Assembly (NCBI GenBank): GCA_030454085.1
Contig: JAKDJD010000006.1
Location: 29,666 to 93,665 of the forward strand
Direction: 5' to 3'
DNA length: 64,000 nucleotides
DNA from: Kocuria sp.
GTDB taxonomy: Bacteria > Actinomycetota > Actinomycetes > Actinomycetales > Micrococcaceae
Both the position numbers and the translations under genes were made by a program. Position 1 is the first letter of the stretch; each line of letters opens with the position of its first letter. Below are positions 19,901 through 28,265 of the stretch, piece by piece. The notes under the pieces are model-generated. The model was not told the origin of the DNA and did not search any database. It was given only the letters and a program-made list of their open reading frames with translations.

Positions 19901-19917
19901 GAGAGAACGGCAAATAG
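16909..19917 (+). CDS. UPF0182 family multi-pass membrane protein (Rv3193c-like)
   Basis: A 1002-residue integral membrane protein. GTG at 16909 follows GAGGA by five bases; a TTG four codons earlier overlaps that ribosome binding site and is unlikely. A basic N-terminus leads into a set of hydrophobic segments between residues about 25 and 345 (for example LLTTFIIVVALVIAFVYVSQ). The following large soluble domain, about 600 residues, carries the conserved family stretch around YGLSDLKTQDYDATV and is predicted extracytoplasmic. The tail is acidic and Gly/Ser-rich with a short helical end. The biochemical function of UPF0182 is not established. Nearly every actinobacterium has one next to the Lon-like PDZ protease. 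Confidence 0.92.
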   Translation: MTTGSSAPRTPRNKSGASGRRKRPLLTTFIIVVALVIAFVYVSQVYTEVLWYRQLGYIGVFVRENIIKIAVFAVGAAVMGLALWLSLRFAWTRRPSERLQAQPKKGDEESEAGSEREDLQSVFNQNMERYQQALEPMRRILMVAIPVVLGLFGGLTMLAQWDTVALFFMQEPFGEKDPQFGFDMSFFMFTLPFLRMIAGYLITVLVLSAVGSLVTHYLYGGIVVHEKGISTTKALKVQMGIIAAILLLVLAANFWLARYSTLLSNKGSWTGALFTDVNAVMPTNAILAIAALIVALLFAYSAFAGRWRLPLIGTAMLLVVSLVAGGLYPWVVQRFQVTPTEQSMENEYIQRNIDMTRSAYGLSDLKTQDYDATVDTDKGALDGDTPTVSNIRLLDPNVVSNSFAQLQQFRPYYQFGKTLAVDRYNVDGKNEDTVISARELNPDQNQGWYNQHVVYTHGYGVVAAYGNQVEADGKPKFMQEGIAAKGVISEDYEPRIYFGQSSPDYSIAGGSDDDPKLELDRPQSADDEGSGDAKYTYSGDGGPKLGNWFNRLAYAIKYQSSDLLLSDAVRPDSQILYNRDPGDRVKKVAPYLTVDGNPYPAIVDNKVVWMVDAYTTSSGYPYSTPTSLGDATQDSQTEAGGSKALPNDKVNYIRNSVKATVNAYDGSVDLYAWDDQDPVLKSWQKVFPTTVKSYKDMSADLIDHVRYPEDLFKVQRELLNKYHVDDANSFYANDDVWQTPKDPTQDEAQDLPPYYMSLQMPGDQRTRFSLTSSFIPQQSDSNTRNVMYGFVSANGDAGTGKDGEKDPDYGKIDLLELPRNSVVPGPGQAQNLFDSDTEVSTELNLLRQGASRVVNGNLLTLPVGGGILYVQPVYVQSSGDASYPTLRRVLVGFGEKVGFAPTLDEALNKLFGGESGAQTAQDAGVDSSEADAGEGGSEGGSSSGGESPDLKKSLDEANKAMQDSSEAMKNGDWAAYGKAQDRLNKALDDALKADGAQGENGK

Positions 19918-19925
19918 TCGATGGT

Positions 19926-19961
19926 CGAACCCCGAGCCTCCGTCGGGAAGCTCGGGGTTCG
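19926..19961 (+). terminator. Hairpin terminator after UPF0182
   Basis: A perfect 12-bp inverted repeat (CGAACCCCGAGC at 19926-19937 and its complement at 19950-19961) starts nine bases after the stop codon. No T-tract follows, as is common in GC-rich actinobacteria. Confidence 0.6.
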
Positions 19962-20003
19962 AGGCCCCGAAAGGTGAGCTCAGGCACAATCCCGCCCTGT
20001 GGT

Positions 20004-20032
20004 TTGCGGCGGTGGCGGAGCGTGCGTATAGT
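20004..20032 (+). promoter_or_regulatory. Promoter of the initiator tRNA gene
   Basis: TTGCGG (20004-20009), a 17-base spacer and TATAGT (20027-20032) lie 12 bases before the mature 5' end of the tRNA. Spacing and position fit a housekeeping sigma promoter for a stable RNA. Confidence 0.7.
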
Positions 20033-20044
20033 AGAACAGGTCGC

Positions 20045-20118
20045 CGCGGGGTGGAGCAGTTCGGTAGCTCGCCGGGCTCATAACCCGGAGGTCGCAAGTT
20101 CAAATCTTGCCCCCGCAA
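20045..20118 (+). tRNA. Initiator tRNA-fMet (CAT anticodon)
   Basis: The 74-base mature body folds as a cloverleaf: acceptor 5' CGCGGGG with 3' CCCCGCA, D arm GGAGCAG...CTC, anticodon stem CCGGG/CCCGG with CAT at 20079-20081, and a T loop TTCAAAT. The first base pair is a C1-A72 mismatch and the anticodon stem ends in three G-C pairs. These are the two hallmarks of bacterial initiator tRNA. The CCA end is not encoded. A strong hairpin terminator follows within ten bases, so it is a single-gene transcript. Confidence 0.95.
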
Positions 20119-20125
20119 CGAAATG

Positions 20126-20161
20126 AAGGTCACGTCAGCTTCGGCTGACGTGACCTTCTTG
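20126..20161 (+). terminator. Strong intrinsic terminator after tRNA-fMet
   Basis: A perfect 14-bp stem (20126-20139 with 20144-20157) is capped by the stable TTCG tetraloop and followed by CTTGCTTT. Confidence 0.88.
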
Positions 20162-20334
20162 CTTTAACACCAAGGGTGCCCCAGCGGGCCCGCGGAAACA
20201 CCGGGCCACGATCGGCCACGCAGAACACCTACGCCGACGAATGGTTGCCGGCGGTGCTCGGGCACTGCCTGACGTACTGACTGAGTATCCAATGATCCCA
20301 GCCACGGCGCGACACGCTACGACGGGCTGGGCCC

Positions 20335-20643
20335 CTAGTCCTCGACGTGACGGCTGTGGTTGAGGGCGTCGAGGAAGACGTGTGCCACGTGCTCGTCCGC
20401 CAGGCTGTAATAGATCGATCGTCCGGATCGGCGCCCCGTGACCAGGTGGGCCTCGCGGAGACTGCGGAGATGCTGGGACATCAGCGGTTGGGAAATGTCC
20501 AACAAATCCACGAGTTCACCGACGGTCTTCTCGCCTTCGCTCAGGAGATGGATCGTGGCCGCCCTGGCGGGGGAGGACAGCGCGGAGAACAACCCGCAGA
20601 CGGGTTGGTAGGCGTCCAGCTCTACGGCGGCGTCGGTATTCAC
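20335..20643 (-). CDS. ArsR/SmtB-family transcriptional repressor, probable Zn(II) sensor (alpha-5 site)
   Basis: A 102-residue winged-helix repressor from the GTG at 20643, which has an excellent AGGAGG six bases upstream; a longer frame to 20721 lacks this support. The HTH core reads SQPLMSQHLRSLREAHLV and the wing GRRSGRSIYYSL. The last helix, DEHVAHVFLDALNHSRH, places Asp, His, His and His at relative positions 0, 2, 13 and 16. This is exactly the alpha-5 zinc site of CzrA/SmtB (Asp84, His86, His97', His100' in CzrA). It should release DNA when Zn(II) or Co(II) binds. No metal transporter lies beside it here, so its target is elsewhere or it is a lone regulator. Confidence 0.85.
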   Translation of the reverse strand: MNTDAAVELDAYQPVCGLFSALSSPARAATIHLLSEGEKTVGELVDLLDISQPLMSQHLRSLREAHLVTGRRSGRSIYYSLADEHVAHVFLDALNHSRHVED

Positions 20644-20742
20644 AGTGTTCCTCCTGCACGGACATGGGCGAGTGGCTGGCGCGGCGTCGGGAGCGCTCGG
20701 CTCCCGACGCCCATGATCCACGGTAAGCGGGTGGTGGCTGGG

Positions 20743-21459
20743 TCAGTTGCCCTTGTTCTTCAGGGCCGCGAGCCGCGCCTCGACCTCGGACTGCTGCGAC
20801 AAGTCCTCCAAGGATTCGAATTGGGCATCCAAGGACGAAGAGGCGAGTTCCTCCTGGCCACGCACTCGAGCTTCCTCGCGGCGAACCTTGTCCTCGAAAC
20901 GGCTGACCTCACTCGTGGAATCCATCATGTCGAAGGCACGCAGGGAATCGTTGACCTGGCTCTGGGCCTGTGCCGACTTCTGACGTGCGTTGAGCTCGTC
21001 GCGCTTTCTCGAGAGTTCGTCGAGCTTGGACCGCATCTTGTTCAGGCCGTCCTTGAGCTTTTCGACCGTTTCTGTCTGAGCGGCGATTTGCGGCTCGGCG
21101 TCCTTCGCTTCCTTTTCGGAGGTCATCTGGCGTTGCAGCGCAACCTTGGCCAGATTGTCGAATTTGTCCGCACCTGCCGTATCACCGTCGGCACGGTACC
21201 GGTCGGCGGTCGAGGACGCAGCCGCGGCCTTCTGCCCCCACTCCTCGGCTTCCTTGATGTCCTCGGCGTGGTCCTCTTCCAACATGCGCAGGTTGCCGAT
21301 GGTCTGGGCGACCGCTTGTTCGGCTTCGACGATGTTGTTCTTGTAATCGCGCACCATCTGGTCGAGCATCTTCTGAGGATCCTCGGCAGAGTCGATCAGC
21401 GCATTGATGTTGGCCTTCGCCAGTTGGGCCACGCGACCGAAGATTGATTGCTTGGTCAT
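20743..21459 (-). CDS. PspA/IM30 (Vipp1) family membrane-stress protein
   Basis: A 238-residue protein starting at ATG 21459 with AGAGGAAA upstream. It is almost entirely helical and charged, with long heptad-like coiled coils from about residue 25 to 190, and begins with the conserved SIFGRVAQLAKANINALIDSAEDP segment of PspA homologues, the amphipathic helix that binds damaged membrane. It is expected to form rings or filaments on the inner face of the membrane under envelope stress. The next gene downstream of its promoter, a TPM-related membrane coiled-coil protein, lies on the same strand 115 bases upstream. Such pairs are common in Micrococcales. Confidence 0.88.
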   Translation of the reverse strand: MTKQSIFGRVAQLAKANINALIDSAEDPQKMLDQMVRDYKNNIVEAEQAVAQTIGNLRMLEEDHAEDIKEAEEWGQKAAAASSTADRYRADGDTAGADKFDNLAKVALQRQMTSEKEAKDAEPQIAAQTETVEKLKDGLNKMRSKLDELSRKRDELNARQKSAQAQSQVNDSLRAFDMMDSTSEVSRFEDKVRREEARVRGQEELASSSLDAQFESLEDLSQQSEVEARLAALKNKGN

Positions 21460-21574
21460 TGCTTTCCTCTTTTCTGGGTGTGGAGGCGAATGCACGCCTC
21501 GCGTTCCGTGGGTCGTTGCTCTGGTACTGGGTCAGTGGTGAGACAGCGGACTCGGGGGTGTCGAAGAATCGGCA

Positions 21575-23176
21575 TCACAGGCCCTGGCCGGTGAAACCTC
21601 CTCCGAATCCTGGGCCGCCGATCCCGGGTCCGCCCATCCCTGGGCCGCCGATCCCGCCGGTTCTACCGGGCCTCCCGTACCCGGACCCGAACAAGATCCC
21701 GCCCAAAGCGGCCGAGCCGTTCCAGTGCTCCGGGCCGTACCCGCGGCGAGTGAAGTCGTCGACGTCGCCGGAAGCCATCCGCTGCGCGTCTTCCGCCAGT
21801 CGGATGGCTTGGTTCGCGCGGTTCAGAGCGCCCGAAGGATCCGACAGGCGCAAGCTCTCCGCCTCCTCGAGATTTCTCTCGGCCTCGCCCAGCCGCGTTC
21901 TGGCTTCCGCCTGGATTCCACCACGGCGAGCCCTGACATAGTCCGAGGCCGAGGTCAGGCGTGCTTGTGCGGACACCATGGTGTGGGCCAGCGTTTCCCT
22001 GGCCGCTCGGTCGCGTTCGTTCTGGTTCCGCACGCTCTCCAGACCGCGATCGAGCTCTTTCCTCGATTCGGCCAAACGGCTGGAGAGCGTCAGCGGATCG
22101 ATTGGCCCCTGGGTGCGCTGTTCCTCGATATCGGCGACCACGGTCTCGACGTTCGCCGCCGGGCCTGCCAGGTCGGCGAAGGTCCCTCGCTCCATGAGGG
22201 AACGGGCTTCCGCGAGATCCGAGGTTGCCCGGTCGACTGCCTTGCGAAGGGCGGTATCCGCTTGGTCGAGATCCCTTCGGGCGTGGTCAATGGAATCCAC
22301 CAGTGTTTGTGCCTGGCCCACGGCCTCCTCGCCCGATCGTATGCTGACCACCGCGTCCGAGGTGTTTCCTTCATTCAGCAGGTCCTGTGCCCGGGTCGCG
22401 GCATGCTCCGCAAAGTCCAGACGATCGGTGGCCTGGCGGGGATTGTCGGATACGGAAGCAGTCGCCTCGGGGGCGTACGAGGCCATCAATTCGGTGTGAC
22501 GGCCTTCCGTATCGGGAATTCTGTCCCGCCAGGTCCGAATCTCCCGATGCAAGGACTCGAGCGCTTCGGGCGCATTGCGCTCGAGCTGTCTCAAGTCGGC
22601 GAAATTCTGTTCGTGCTTCTTGAGGGATTCCTGGGCATCCTCGCAACCGTGGACAATCTCCTCGAGCCAGGCGCGCTGATCCTCTTCGGAATCGGGTATT
22701 TCGTCGTCGAGTTGCTTCTGAAGTTGGAAGCTCCGGCGCATGTGCCCTTTGGCCTGTTCGACAGCCGTCTGGAAGGGACGGATCTGGTCCTCACCGAATT
22801 GGGCCCCGGCGAAGGCAATCTCCTGCTCGCTCCGGGCGATGACGTCGTCCGTCTCCACGAGCAGGCTGCCGGCCCGCGACCTCAAGCGGGCGATCTCTTC
22901 CGTCTGCCGGGGAGCCGCGGTGCCATACCGGGATTGCGCCGAATCGTACCGTTCGCGCTGCGTCTTCTTCCGTTTCCTGGAGGAGAGGAACCACCACGCT
23001 GCCGCCCCGATGATCACCAGGGCAAAGACGACGCCGGCTCCCGCTCCGAACGCGCTGCCGACGCCGGCGGCCGCGGGTGCTCCCACCAACGTGGTCGCAC
23101 CGACACCCCAGCCGTCTGGCGGCAATGCCACGAGACCGGATGCGGCCGTGAGGAACGGATGGATGGCCGGATTCAT
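21575..23176 (-). CDS. Membrane-anchored coiled-coil protein related to TPM-domain proteins but lacking the TPM domain
   Basis: A 533-residue protein from ATG 23176 (GCGAGGTT seven bases upstream). Residues 1-70 contain a weakly hydrophobic leader and one clear membrane span (GAGVVFALVIIGAAAWWFL) followed by SSRKRKK, so the bulk is cytoplasmic. From about residue 75 to 480 it is charged and helical. The C-terminus is a Gly/Pro repeat (GGPGMGGPGIGGPGFGGG). Close relatives beside pspA in Micrococcales normally carry a TPM (YgcG-like) domain of about 130 residues between a signal peptide and the membrane span. It is absent here, and there is no room for it before the divergent HtrA gene at 23436. 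The function is unknown. Confidence 0.65.
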   Translation of the reverse strand: MNPAIHPFLTAASGLVALPPDGWGVGATTLVGAPAAAGVGSAFGAGAGVVFALVIIGAAAWWFLSSRKRKKTQRERYDSAQSRYGTAAPRQTEEIARLRSRAGSLLVETDDVIARSEQEIAFAGAQFGEDQIRPFQTAVEQAKGHMRRSFQLQKQLDDEIPDSEEDQRAWLEEIVHGCEDAQESLKKHEQNFADLRQLERNAPEALESLHREIRTWRDRIPDTEGRHTELMASYAPEATASVSDNPRQATDRLDFAEHAATRAQDLLNEGNTSDAVVSIRSGEEAVGQAQTLVDSIDHARRDLDQADTALRKAVDRATSDLAEARSLMERGTFADLAGPAANVETVVADIEEQRTQGPIDPLTLSSRLAESRKELDRGLESVRNQNERDRAARETLAHTMVSAQARLTSASDYVRARRGGIQAEARTRLGEAERNLEEAESLRLSDPSGALNRANQAIRLAEDAQRMASGDVDDFTRRGYGPEHWNGSAALGGILFGSGYGRPGRTGGIGGPGMGGPGIGGPGFGGGFTGQGL

Positions 23177-23435
23177 GGGGAACCTCGCTGGGTTGGTCCT
23201 GTCGGATCTTGGGAACCAGTCTAGGTGAAGGCCCGCCCGGGCCGACTGGGTATCCACAGTTTCTTCGCCCAGAGCGTGCTGGCAATCGGCCTCCACCGTG
23301 TCTCAGGGAACATCCAGAATTCGCACAAGTTGGCCTCAGTCCGATGGGCCATAGTCGAGGAAGATCCTCACTTCCCGCACCAGAGAGTGCAGCGCGGCCG
23401 GGTCGCGCTCCGATCGCTGAGATGAAAGGCATGAC

Positions 23436-25043
23436 ATGTCCCAGAACCCCGATGAGTACGGCAAGAATCCGGGCCGGAGGGCCGACGAGGGTGCCGACCA
23501 CCAGCCTCCCGCGCATGATGGGAGCCAGGGAGAGTTTTCGGACGCCGGGCGTGGGACGGACGAGAACACGTCCACTCGTCCGATTCCGGGCTCCGGGGCC
23601 TGGGCGACGGGAAGCCAGTACGAATCCGGCCACGAGGCCAGGGGACGGAACCAGGGCGGGTCCCAGCCCTATGACGCAGGCCAACCGGGAGGCGGGGAGC
23701 CGGGGTACCAGTACGGTTCGAGCCAGTATGGTCAGTTCTACGCGGGTGGTGCCTACCCCGATCAGAACTATTACGCCGAGAATGCGGGAGAAGGCCGCGG
23801 GTCCCGTCGCTTCGGGACCGGGATGCTGATCGGCGGCATGGTCCTGGCCGCACTGGTCGGAGGTGGCACCGCGGTCGGGGCTGGTGCCCTCCTCGACCAT
23901 AATTCTGCATCCGCGTCGAATTCTTCCTCGTCGAAGACGACCATCGTCAACAACCAGGACTCCGTCAACGCTGTCTCGGCCTCGGCCCAGAAGGCTTCAC
24001 CGTCCGTTGCTACCATCTCGGTTTCCGGAAGCTCCCAGAGCGGGTCGGGCTCCGGGGTCGTCCTGGACGACCAAGGCCATATCCTGACCAACACCCACGT
24101 GGTGACCCTGGACGGGACCACGAGCAACGCATCGATCCAGGTCAAGCTGTCCAATGGAACGGTCAAGAAGGCAACGGTCACGGGTACGGACCCAACGTCC
24201 GATCTGGCCGTCATCAAGATCGATCCCCAGGGGGCCGACCTGACTCCGGCCTCCATGGCCGACTCGAGCAATCTCAACGTCGGGGATATTGCCGTTGCCA
24301 TTGGCGCGCCGCTCGGTCTCGACGGCACGGTGACGGACGGAATCGTCTCGAACCTGTCCAGGACGATCTCCGTCGCTTCATCGGCGGCGCCCGACGAATC
24401 GGATGCGAATCAGGACGATTCCGAGGGAAGCTCTTCTCCTTTCCGATTCCAGTTCCCCGACAAGGACGGAGGGACCTCGAAGAGCCAGTCCGACAAGACC
24501 ATTGCCCTGAACGTCATGCAGACAGACGCTGCCATCAACCCCGGCAACTCGGGTGGGCCCCTGGTCAACTCGAAGGGCGAGGTGATCGGCATCAACGTCG
24601 CCATTGCCTCCGCGGGACAATCGAGCGGGAGCAGCTCCGAGCAGGGGGCATCGGGCAACATCGGTGTGGGCTTCTCGGTTCCGATCAACTACGCCAAGCG
24701 GGTGGGCCAGGAGATCATCGATCACGGCCAGGCCTCTCACGGCTACCTCGGAGCCAGCGTGTCGTCCAGCCCCGCGTCGGAAGGAAACACCTCCGAAAGC
24801 TCCTTCACCAACGGGGCCGTGATCAAGAACGTGGTTTCGGGGTCGCCGGCGGACAAGGCCGGGCTGAAGGCGGGCGACGTCGTCAACAAACTGGACGGCC
24901 ACGCGGTCTCGGATGCCGAATCCTTGACGGCCGCGGTTCGCGAGGCCTCCGCGGGCAAGAAGGTGGATATCAGCTACTCGCGCAATGGGCAGGCCACGGA
25001 CGGCGACGTGACTCTGGGGGACGCCGCCGAGTCCGGCCAGTAG
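23436..25043 (+). CDS. HtrA/DegP-like membrane serine protease with PDZ domain
   Basis: A 535-residue envelope protease. Residues 1-125 are a hydrophilic Gly/Tyr/Gln-rich cytoplasmic segment, then one membrane span (GMLIGGMVLAALVGGGTAVGAGALL). The trypsin-like domain has the complete triad: His in LTNTHVV, Asp in DPTSDLAVIKID and Ser in AAINPGNSGGPLVN. A PDZ domain (GSPADKAGLKAGDVVNKLDG) ends the protein. It resembles mycobacterial PepD/HtrA proteins that degrade misfolded wall proteins. ATG at 23436 has AAAGG nine bases upstream. It is divergent from the coiled-coil gene, with a 260-base region between them. Confidence 0.92.
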   Translation: MSQNPDEYGKNPGRRADEGADHQPPAHDGSQGEFSDAGRGTDENTSTRPIPGSGAWATGSQYESGHEARGRNQGGSQPYDAGQPGGGEPGYQYGSSQYGQFYAGGAYPDQNYYAENAGEGRGSRRFGTGMLIGGMVLAALVGGGTAVGAGALLDHNSASASNSSSSKTTIVNNQDSVNAVSASAQKASPSVATISVSGSSQSGSGSGVVLDDQGHILTNTHVVTLDGTTSNASIQVKLSNGTVKKATVTGTDPTSDLAVIKIDPQGADLTPASMADSSNLNVGDIAVAIGAPLGLDGTVTDGIVSNLSRTISVASSAAPDESDANQDDSEGSSSPFRFQFPDKDGGTSKSQSDKTIALNVMQTDAAINPGNSGGPLVNSKGEVIGINVAIASAGQSSGSSSEQGASGNIGVGFSVPINYAKRVGQEIIDHGQASHGYLGASVSSSPASEGNTSESSFTNGAVIKNVVSGSPADKAGLKAGDVVNKLDGHAVSDAESLTAAVREASAGKKVDISYSRNGQATDGDVTLGDAAESGQ

Positions 25044-25073
25044 GACCTGGGCAGGATCTGGGCCGCCCCGCGG

Positions 25074-25547
25074 CTACAGGAGGCCGCCGTACCCGTTCTG
25101 ACGCCATGCTTCGTAGACCGCGATCGAAGCCGAGTTTGCCAGGTTCAGGGAACGTCGTCCGGGGAGCATCGGAATGCGCACGAGCTCATCGATACGGGGG
25201 CTGTCCTGAACCTCGTCGGGCAGGCCCACCGATTCGGGACCGAACATCAAGGTGTCGCCTTCCTCGTAGCGGACATCGGCGAAGTTCTTGGTGCCCCGTG
25301 TGCTGAAAGCGATCATGCGTGACCCGTCCAGCGCGCGCCACGCGGTCTCCACATCGGGGTGAACCGTCATGGCCGCCAAATCGTGGTAGTCGAGTCCGGC
25401 GCGCCGCAGGTGGGCGTCGGAGAAGTTGAATCCGAGAGGCTCGACCAAGTGGAGGTGGGCTCCCGTGACTGCCGCGAGACGAATGGCATTCCCGGTGTTG
25501 CCTGGTATTTCGGGGGTGTAGAAGAGGATATTGAACACGTCGATCAA
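25074..25547 (-). CDS. trmL: tRNA (cytidine(34)-2'-O)-methyltransferase, SPOUT family
   Basis: A 157-residue SPOUT methyltransferase that adds a 2'-O-methyl group at the wobble base of tRNA-Leu. Family features: NILFYTPEIPGNTGNAIRLAA at the N-terminus, LMFGPESVGLP and RSLNLANSASIAVYEAWRQ in the knotted SAM-binding half. The length is normal for TrmL. The start is a TTG at 25547 with a distant GAGGGGG; a GTG three codons later (25538) is the alternative. It converges on htrA with only 30 bases between stops and is divergent from the cysteine desulfurase gene. Confidence 0.9.
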   Translation of the reverse strand: MIDVFNILFYTPEIPGNTGNAIRLAAVTGAHLHLVEPLGFNFSDAHLRRAGLDYHDLAAMTVHPDVETAWRALDGSRMIAFSTRGTKNFADVRYEEGDTLMFGPESVGLPDEVQDSPRIDELVRIPMLPGRRSLNLANSASIAVYEAWRQNGYGGLL

Positions 25548-25672
25548 TTCTAGCCGTGCCCCCTCGAGCCCTGGCGGCCCGAACCCGGGACGGGGTACCT
25601 AGAATGGGGGCGGACAGCGGTCCGGCGACCGCTATGAACATCTCCCAGGGCACGACCGAAGGAGCAACCGCA

Positions 25673-26881
25673 GTGCAGGGCGTCTATCTCGACAACGCGG
25701 CCACGGCACCAGTCAACGAAGATGCGTTGCAGGGCATGGTCGAACAGATGCGAATCGGTGGCAATGCCTCGTCCCTGCACGCAGCAGGGCGTCGGGCACG
25801 CATGGCCGTGGAAACCGGGAGAGAACGAATCGCCCGTTCGGTCGGAGCAGACCCGGCGGAGGTCATTTTCACCTCCGGAGGTACGGAAGCGGACAACCTC
25901 GCCGTCAAGGGCATGTACTGGAAGAGGCGCGAGAACCGGCCCGAGCGCAACCGCATCTTCTTGAGCACCGTGGAACACCACGCCGTCAAGGACGCGGTGC
26001 TCTGGCTCGAGGCACACCAAGGCGCACGAGTCGAATGGCTCGAGGTGGACGCCGAGGGGCGGGTGGACCCGCAGGATCTCGAAACGCGGCTGAGCCCACG
26101 CACCGATGACGTGGCGCTCGTCACCGTCATGACGGCGAACAACGAGGTCGGAACCATCCAACCGGTCGCAGAGCTCGCTTCGGTGTGTGCCCGTGCGGAG
26201 GTTCCCTTCCACACCGATGCGGTCCAGGCCTTCGGGGCCGTGCCGGTGGACTTCTCCGCCCTCGGGTGCGCAACCATGGCTGTCTCGGGCCACAAGATCG
26301 GCGCCCCCATGGGCATCGGCGCCCTGGTCGCGCGCCGTGATGCCCCGTTGGCTCCGATCATCCACGGGGGCGGGCAAGAACGTGATGTGCGTTCCGGAAC
26401 GATCGACTCGCCCGCGATCGTCGGATTCGGTATCGCCGCGGAACAAGCCAGTGATCGACTGGGCGAAGAATCCGAGCGGATCCGGAGGCTTCGCGATCGT
26501 CTGGTGGACGGCGTTCAGTCACGCATACCCGAAGCGGTTCTGCGCGGTCCCACCGATTTGTCTCCGGGGAGTCGACTTCCCGGCAACGCGCACTTCACTT
26601 TCCCGGGTTGCGAGGGTGATTCCCTGCTCTTCCTGCTGGACATGAACGGCGTTCTCTCCTCCACGGGTTCGGCCTGCAACGCCGGGGTTCCCCGCCCCTC
26701 CGAAGTCCTGCTGGCCATGGGAGTGGATGAAGTGACGGCTCGCGGGGCCCAGAGGTTTACGGTCGGGGCGGCCACCACGGAGGCCGACGTCGACGCCCTC
26801 TTGAACGCCCTGCCGACGGCCTACGAGCAAGCGTCCAAGGCCGGCATGGCCGACCATGCCCCGGTCGGCCCCTGGAGCTGA
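25673..26881 (+). CDS. Cysteine desulfurase (NifS/IscS-like)
   Basis: A 402-residue PLP enzyme that takes sulfur from cysteine. The PLP lysine lies in AVSGHKIGAP; the persulfide cysteine lies in SSTGSACNAGVPRPSEVL, a short-loop arrangement like group I enzymes. EHHAVKDAV and NNEVGTIQPV are also typical. GTG at 25673 is chosen because GAAGGAG lies eight bases upstream and the protein then begins QGVYLDNAATAPV; an ATG at 25634 and a longer frame from 25556 are less likely. It precedes mnmA by 126 bases, which suggests it is the sulfur donor for tRNA 2-thiouridine rather than a dedicated Fe-S assembly enzyme (no iscU nearby). Confidence 0.9.
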   Translation: MQGVYLDNAATAPVNEDALQGMVEQMRIGGNASSLHAAGRRARMAVETGRERIARSVGADPAEVIFTSGGTEADNLAVKGMYWKRRENRPERNRIFLSTVEHHAVKDAVLWLEAHQGARVEWLEVDAEGRVDPQDLETRLSPRTDDVALVTVMTANNEVGTIQPVAELASVCARAEVPFHTDAVQAFGAVPVDFSALGCATMAVSGHKIGAPMGIGALVARRDAPLAPIIHGGGQERDVRSGTIDSPAIVGFGIAAEQASDRLGEESERIRRLRDRLVDGVQSRIPEAVLRGPTDLSPGSRLPGNAHFTFPGCEGDSLLFLLDMNGVLSSTGSACNAGVPRPSEVLLAMGVDEVTARGAQRFTVGAATTEADVDALLNALPTAYEQASKAGMADHAPVGPWS

Positions 26882-27007
26882 GACGGAACCGTCCCGCCGT
26901 ACGGAGAAACCGCACACAATTCGCACGTGATCGAAGGAATAGCATGCGGAACGAGAACGTTGTACCGTGGCGAGGCTCGTGACCAGACTGAGGCAGGAAG
27001 AGGGCGC

Positions 27008-28186
27008 ATGAGGGTATTGGCAGCGATGAGCGGGGGAGTCGACTCCGCAGTTGCGGCGGCGCGGGCCGTCGATGCGGGACACGACGTCGTCGGCGTCCAT
27101 CTCGCTCTGTCCCGCATGCCCGGAACGCTTCGCACCGGATCCCGCGGGTGCTGCACGATCGAAGACTCGATGGACGCCCGCCGCGTGTGCGACAAACTGG
27201 GCATCCCGTTCTATGTCTGGGACTTCTCCGATCGTTTCAAGGAAGACGTCGTCGACAATTTCATCGACGAGTACGCACAGGGCCGGACGCCCAATCCCTG
27301 CATGCGCTGCAACGAGAAGATCAAGTTCTCCGCCCTCCTGGAAAAGGCCGTGGCCCTCGGATTCGACGCCGTGTGCACGGGTCATTACGCGAAATTGGTT
27401 GAGGACCCGGACGGGAACGTGGAACTCCATCGTGCCGCGGACTGGGCGAAGGACCAGTCCTATGTCTTGGGTGTGCTGACCCATGAGCAGCTCAAACATT
27501 CGATGTTCCCCCTGGCCGAGACCCCCACCAAGGCGGAGGTCAGGGCCGAAGCGGAGGAACGCGGTTTCTCGATCGCGAAAAAGCCCGATTCGCATGACAT
27601 CTGCTTCATCCCCGACGGCGATACTCGGGGGTGGCTCGAAGAGCGAATCGACCTGGAAGAAGGCGAGATCAAGGACACCTCCGGCGAGGTCTTGGGAACC
27701 CACCGGGGCGCCCGGGCCTTCACCGTGGGCCAGCGCAAGGGACTCTCGATCGGACGGCCCGCCTCTGACGGCAAGCCGCGATTCGTGCTCGAAATCCGAC
27801 CGAAGACGAACGAGGTCGTCGTCGGTTCCAAAGAAATGCTGGCCGTCGACGAGATCCGCGGAATCCGGGAAACCTGGGCCGGGCTTCCAGTGCCCGAGGC
27901 GCAGCGGTTCGACGCCGGGACGGACCAGCCCGGCGCGGTGTCGGAATCCTTCGAGATCCTCGCCCAGGTGCGGGCGCATGCCGATCCCGTTCCCGCCGTA
28001 GCCCATCTGGAAATCGGGGATGTCGATGGTGAGCCCTCCCGGGAGCTGGTCGTCAGGCTCGAAGAACCCTTGCGCGGAGTAGCACCCGGGCAGACGGTCG
28101 TCATCTACCAGGGGACCCGCGTCCTGGGGCAGGCGACGATCAACCGCGCCTACTCGCTCTCCCGCCCGGACATCGCGGGACACTAG
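27008..28186 (+). CDS. mnmA: tRNA-specific 2-thiouridylase MnmA
   Basis: A 392-residue enzyme that thiolates uridine 34 of Lys, Glu and Gln tRNAs. It has the PP-loop SGGVDSAV near residue 10, the first catalytic Cys in NPCMRCN, the second in [10 protein letters not shown], and GHYAKL and GQRKGLSIG as conserved tRNA-binding segments. The ATG at 27008 follows AGGAAGAGGG; the longer frame from 26927 has no ribosome binding site. It is downstream of a cysteine desulfurase that can supply the persulfide sulfur. Confidence 0.95.
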   Translation: MRVLAAMSGGVDSAVAAARAVDAGHDVVGVHLALSRMPGTLRTGSRGCCTIEDSMDARRVCDKLGIPFYVWDFSDRFKEDVVDNFIDEYAQGRTPNPCMRCNEKIKFSALLEKAVALGFDAVCTGHYAKLVEDPDGNVELHRAADWAKDQSYVLGVLTHEQLKHSMFPLAETPTKAEVRAEAEERGFSIAKKPDSHDICFIPDGDTRGWLEERIDLEEGEIKDTSGEVLGTHRGARAFTVGQRKGLSIGRPASDGKPRFVLEIRPKTNEVVVGSKEMLAVDEIRGIRETWAGLPVPEAQRFDAGTDQPGAVSESFEILAQVRAHADPVPAVAHLEIGDVDGEPSRELVVRLEEPLRGVAPGQTVVIYQGTRVLGQATINRAYSLSRPDIAGH

Positions 28187-28265
28187 CGGGGCAGCTGGGG
28201 TTCGGGTTCGCCGACCGCACGGCCGGCATGCGGCCGGCCCCTCACCATCCGTAGACTGTCTGACT

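Noticed and set aside
20166..20334. Possible integrase remnant after tRNA-fMet (short frame ending ADEWLPAVLGHCLTY)
   Set aside because: Only about 20 codons are suggestive, there is no repeat of the tRNA 3' end, and base composition is normal.
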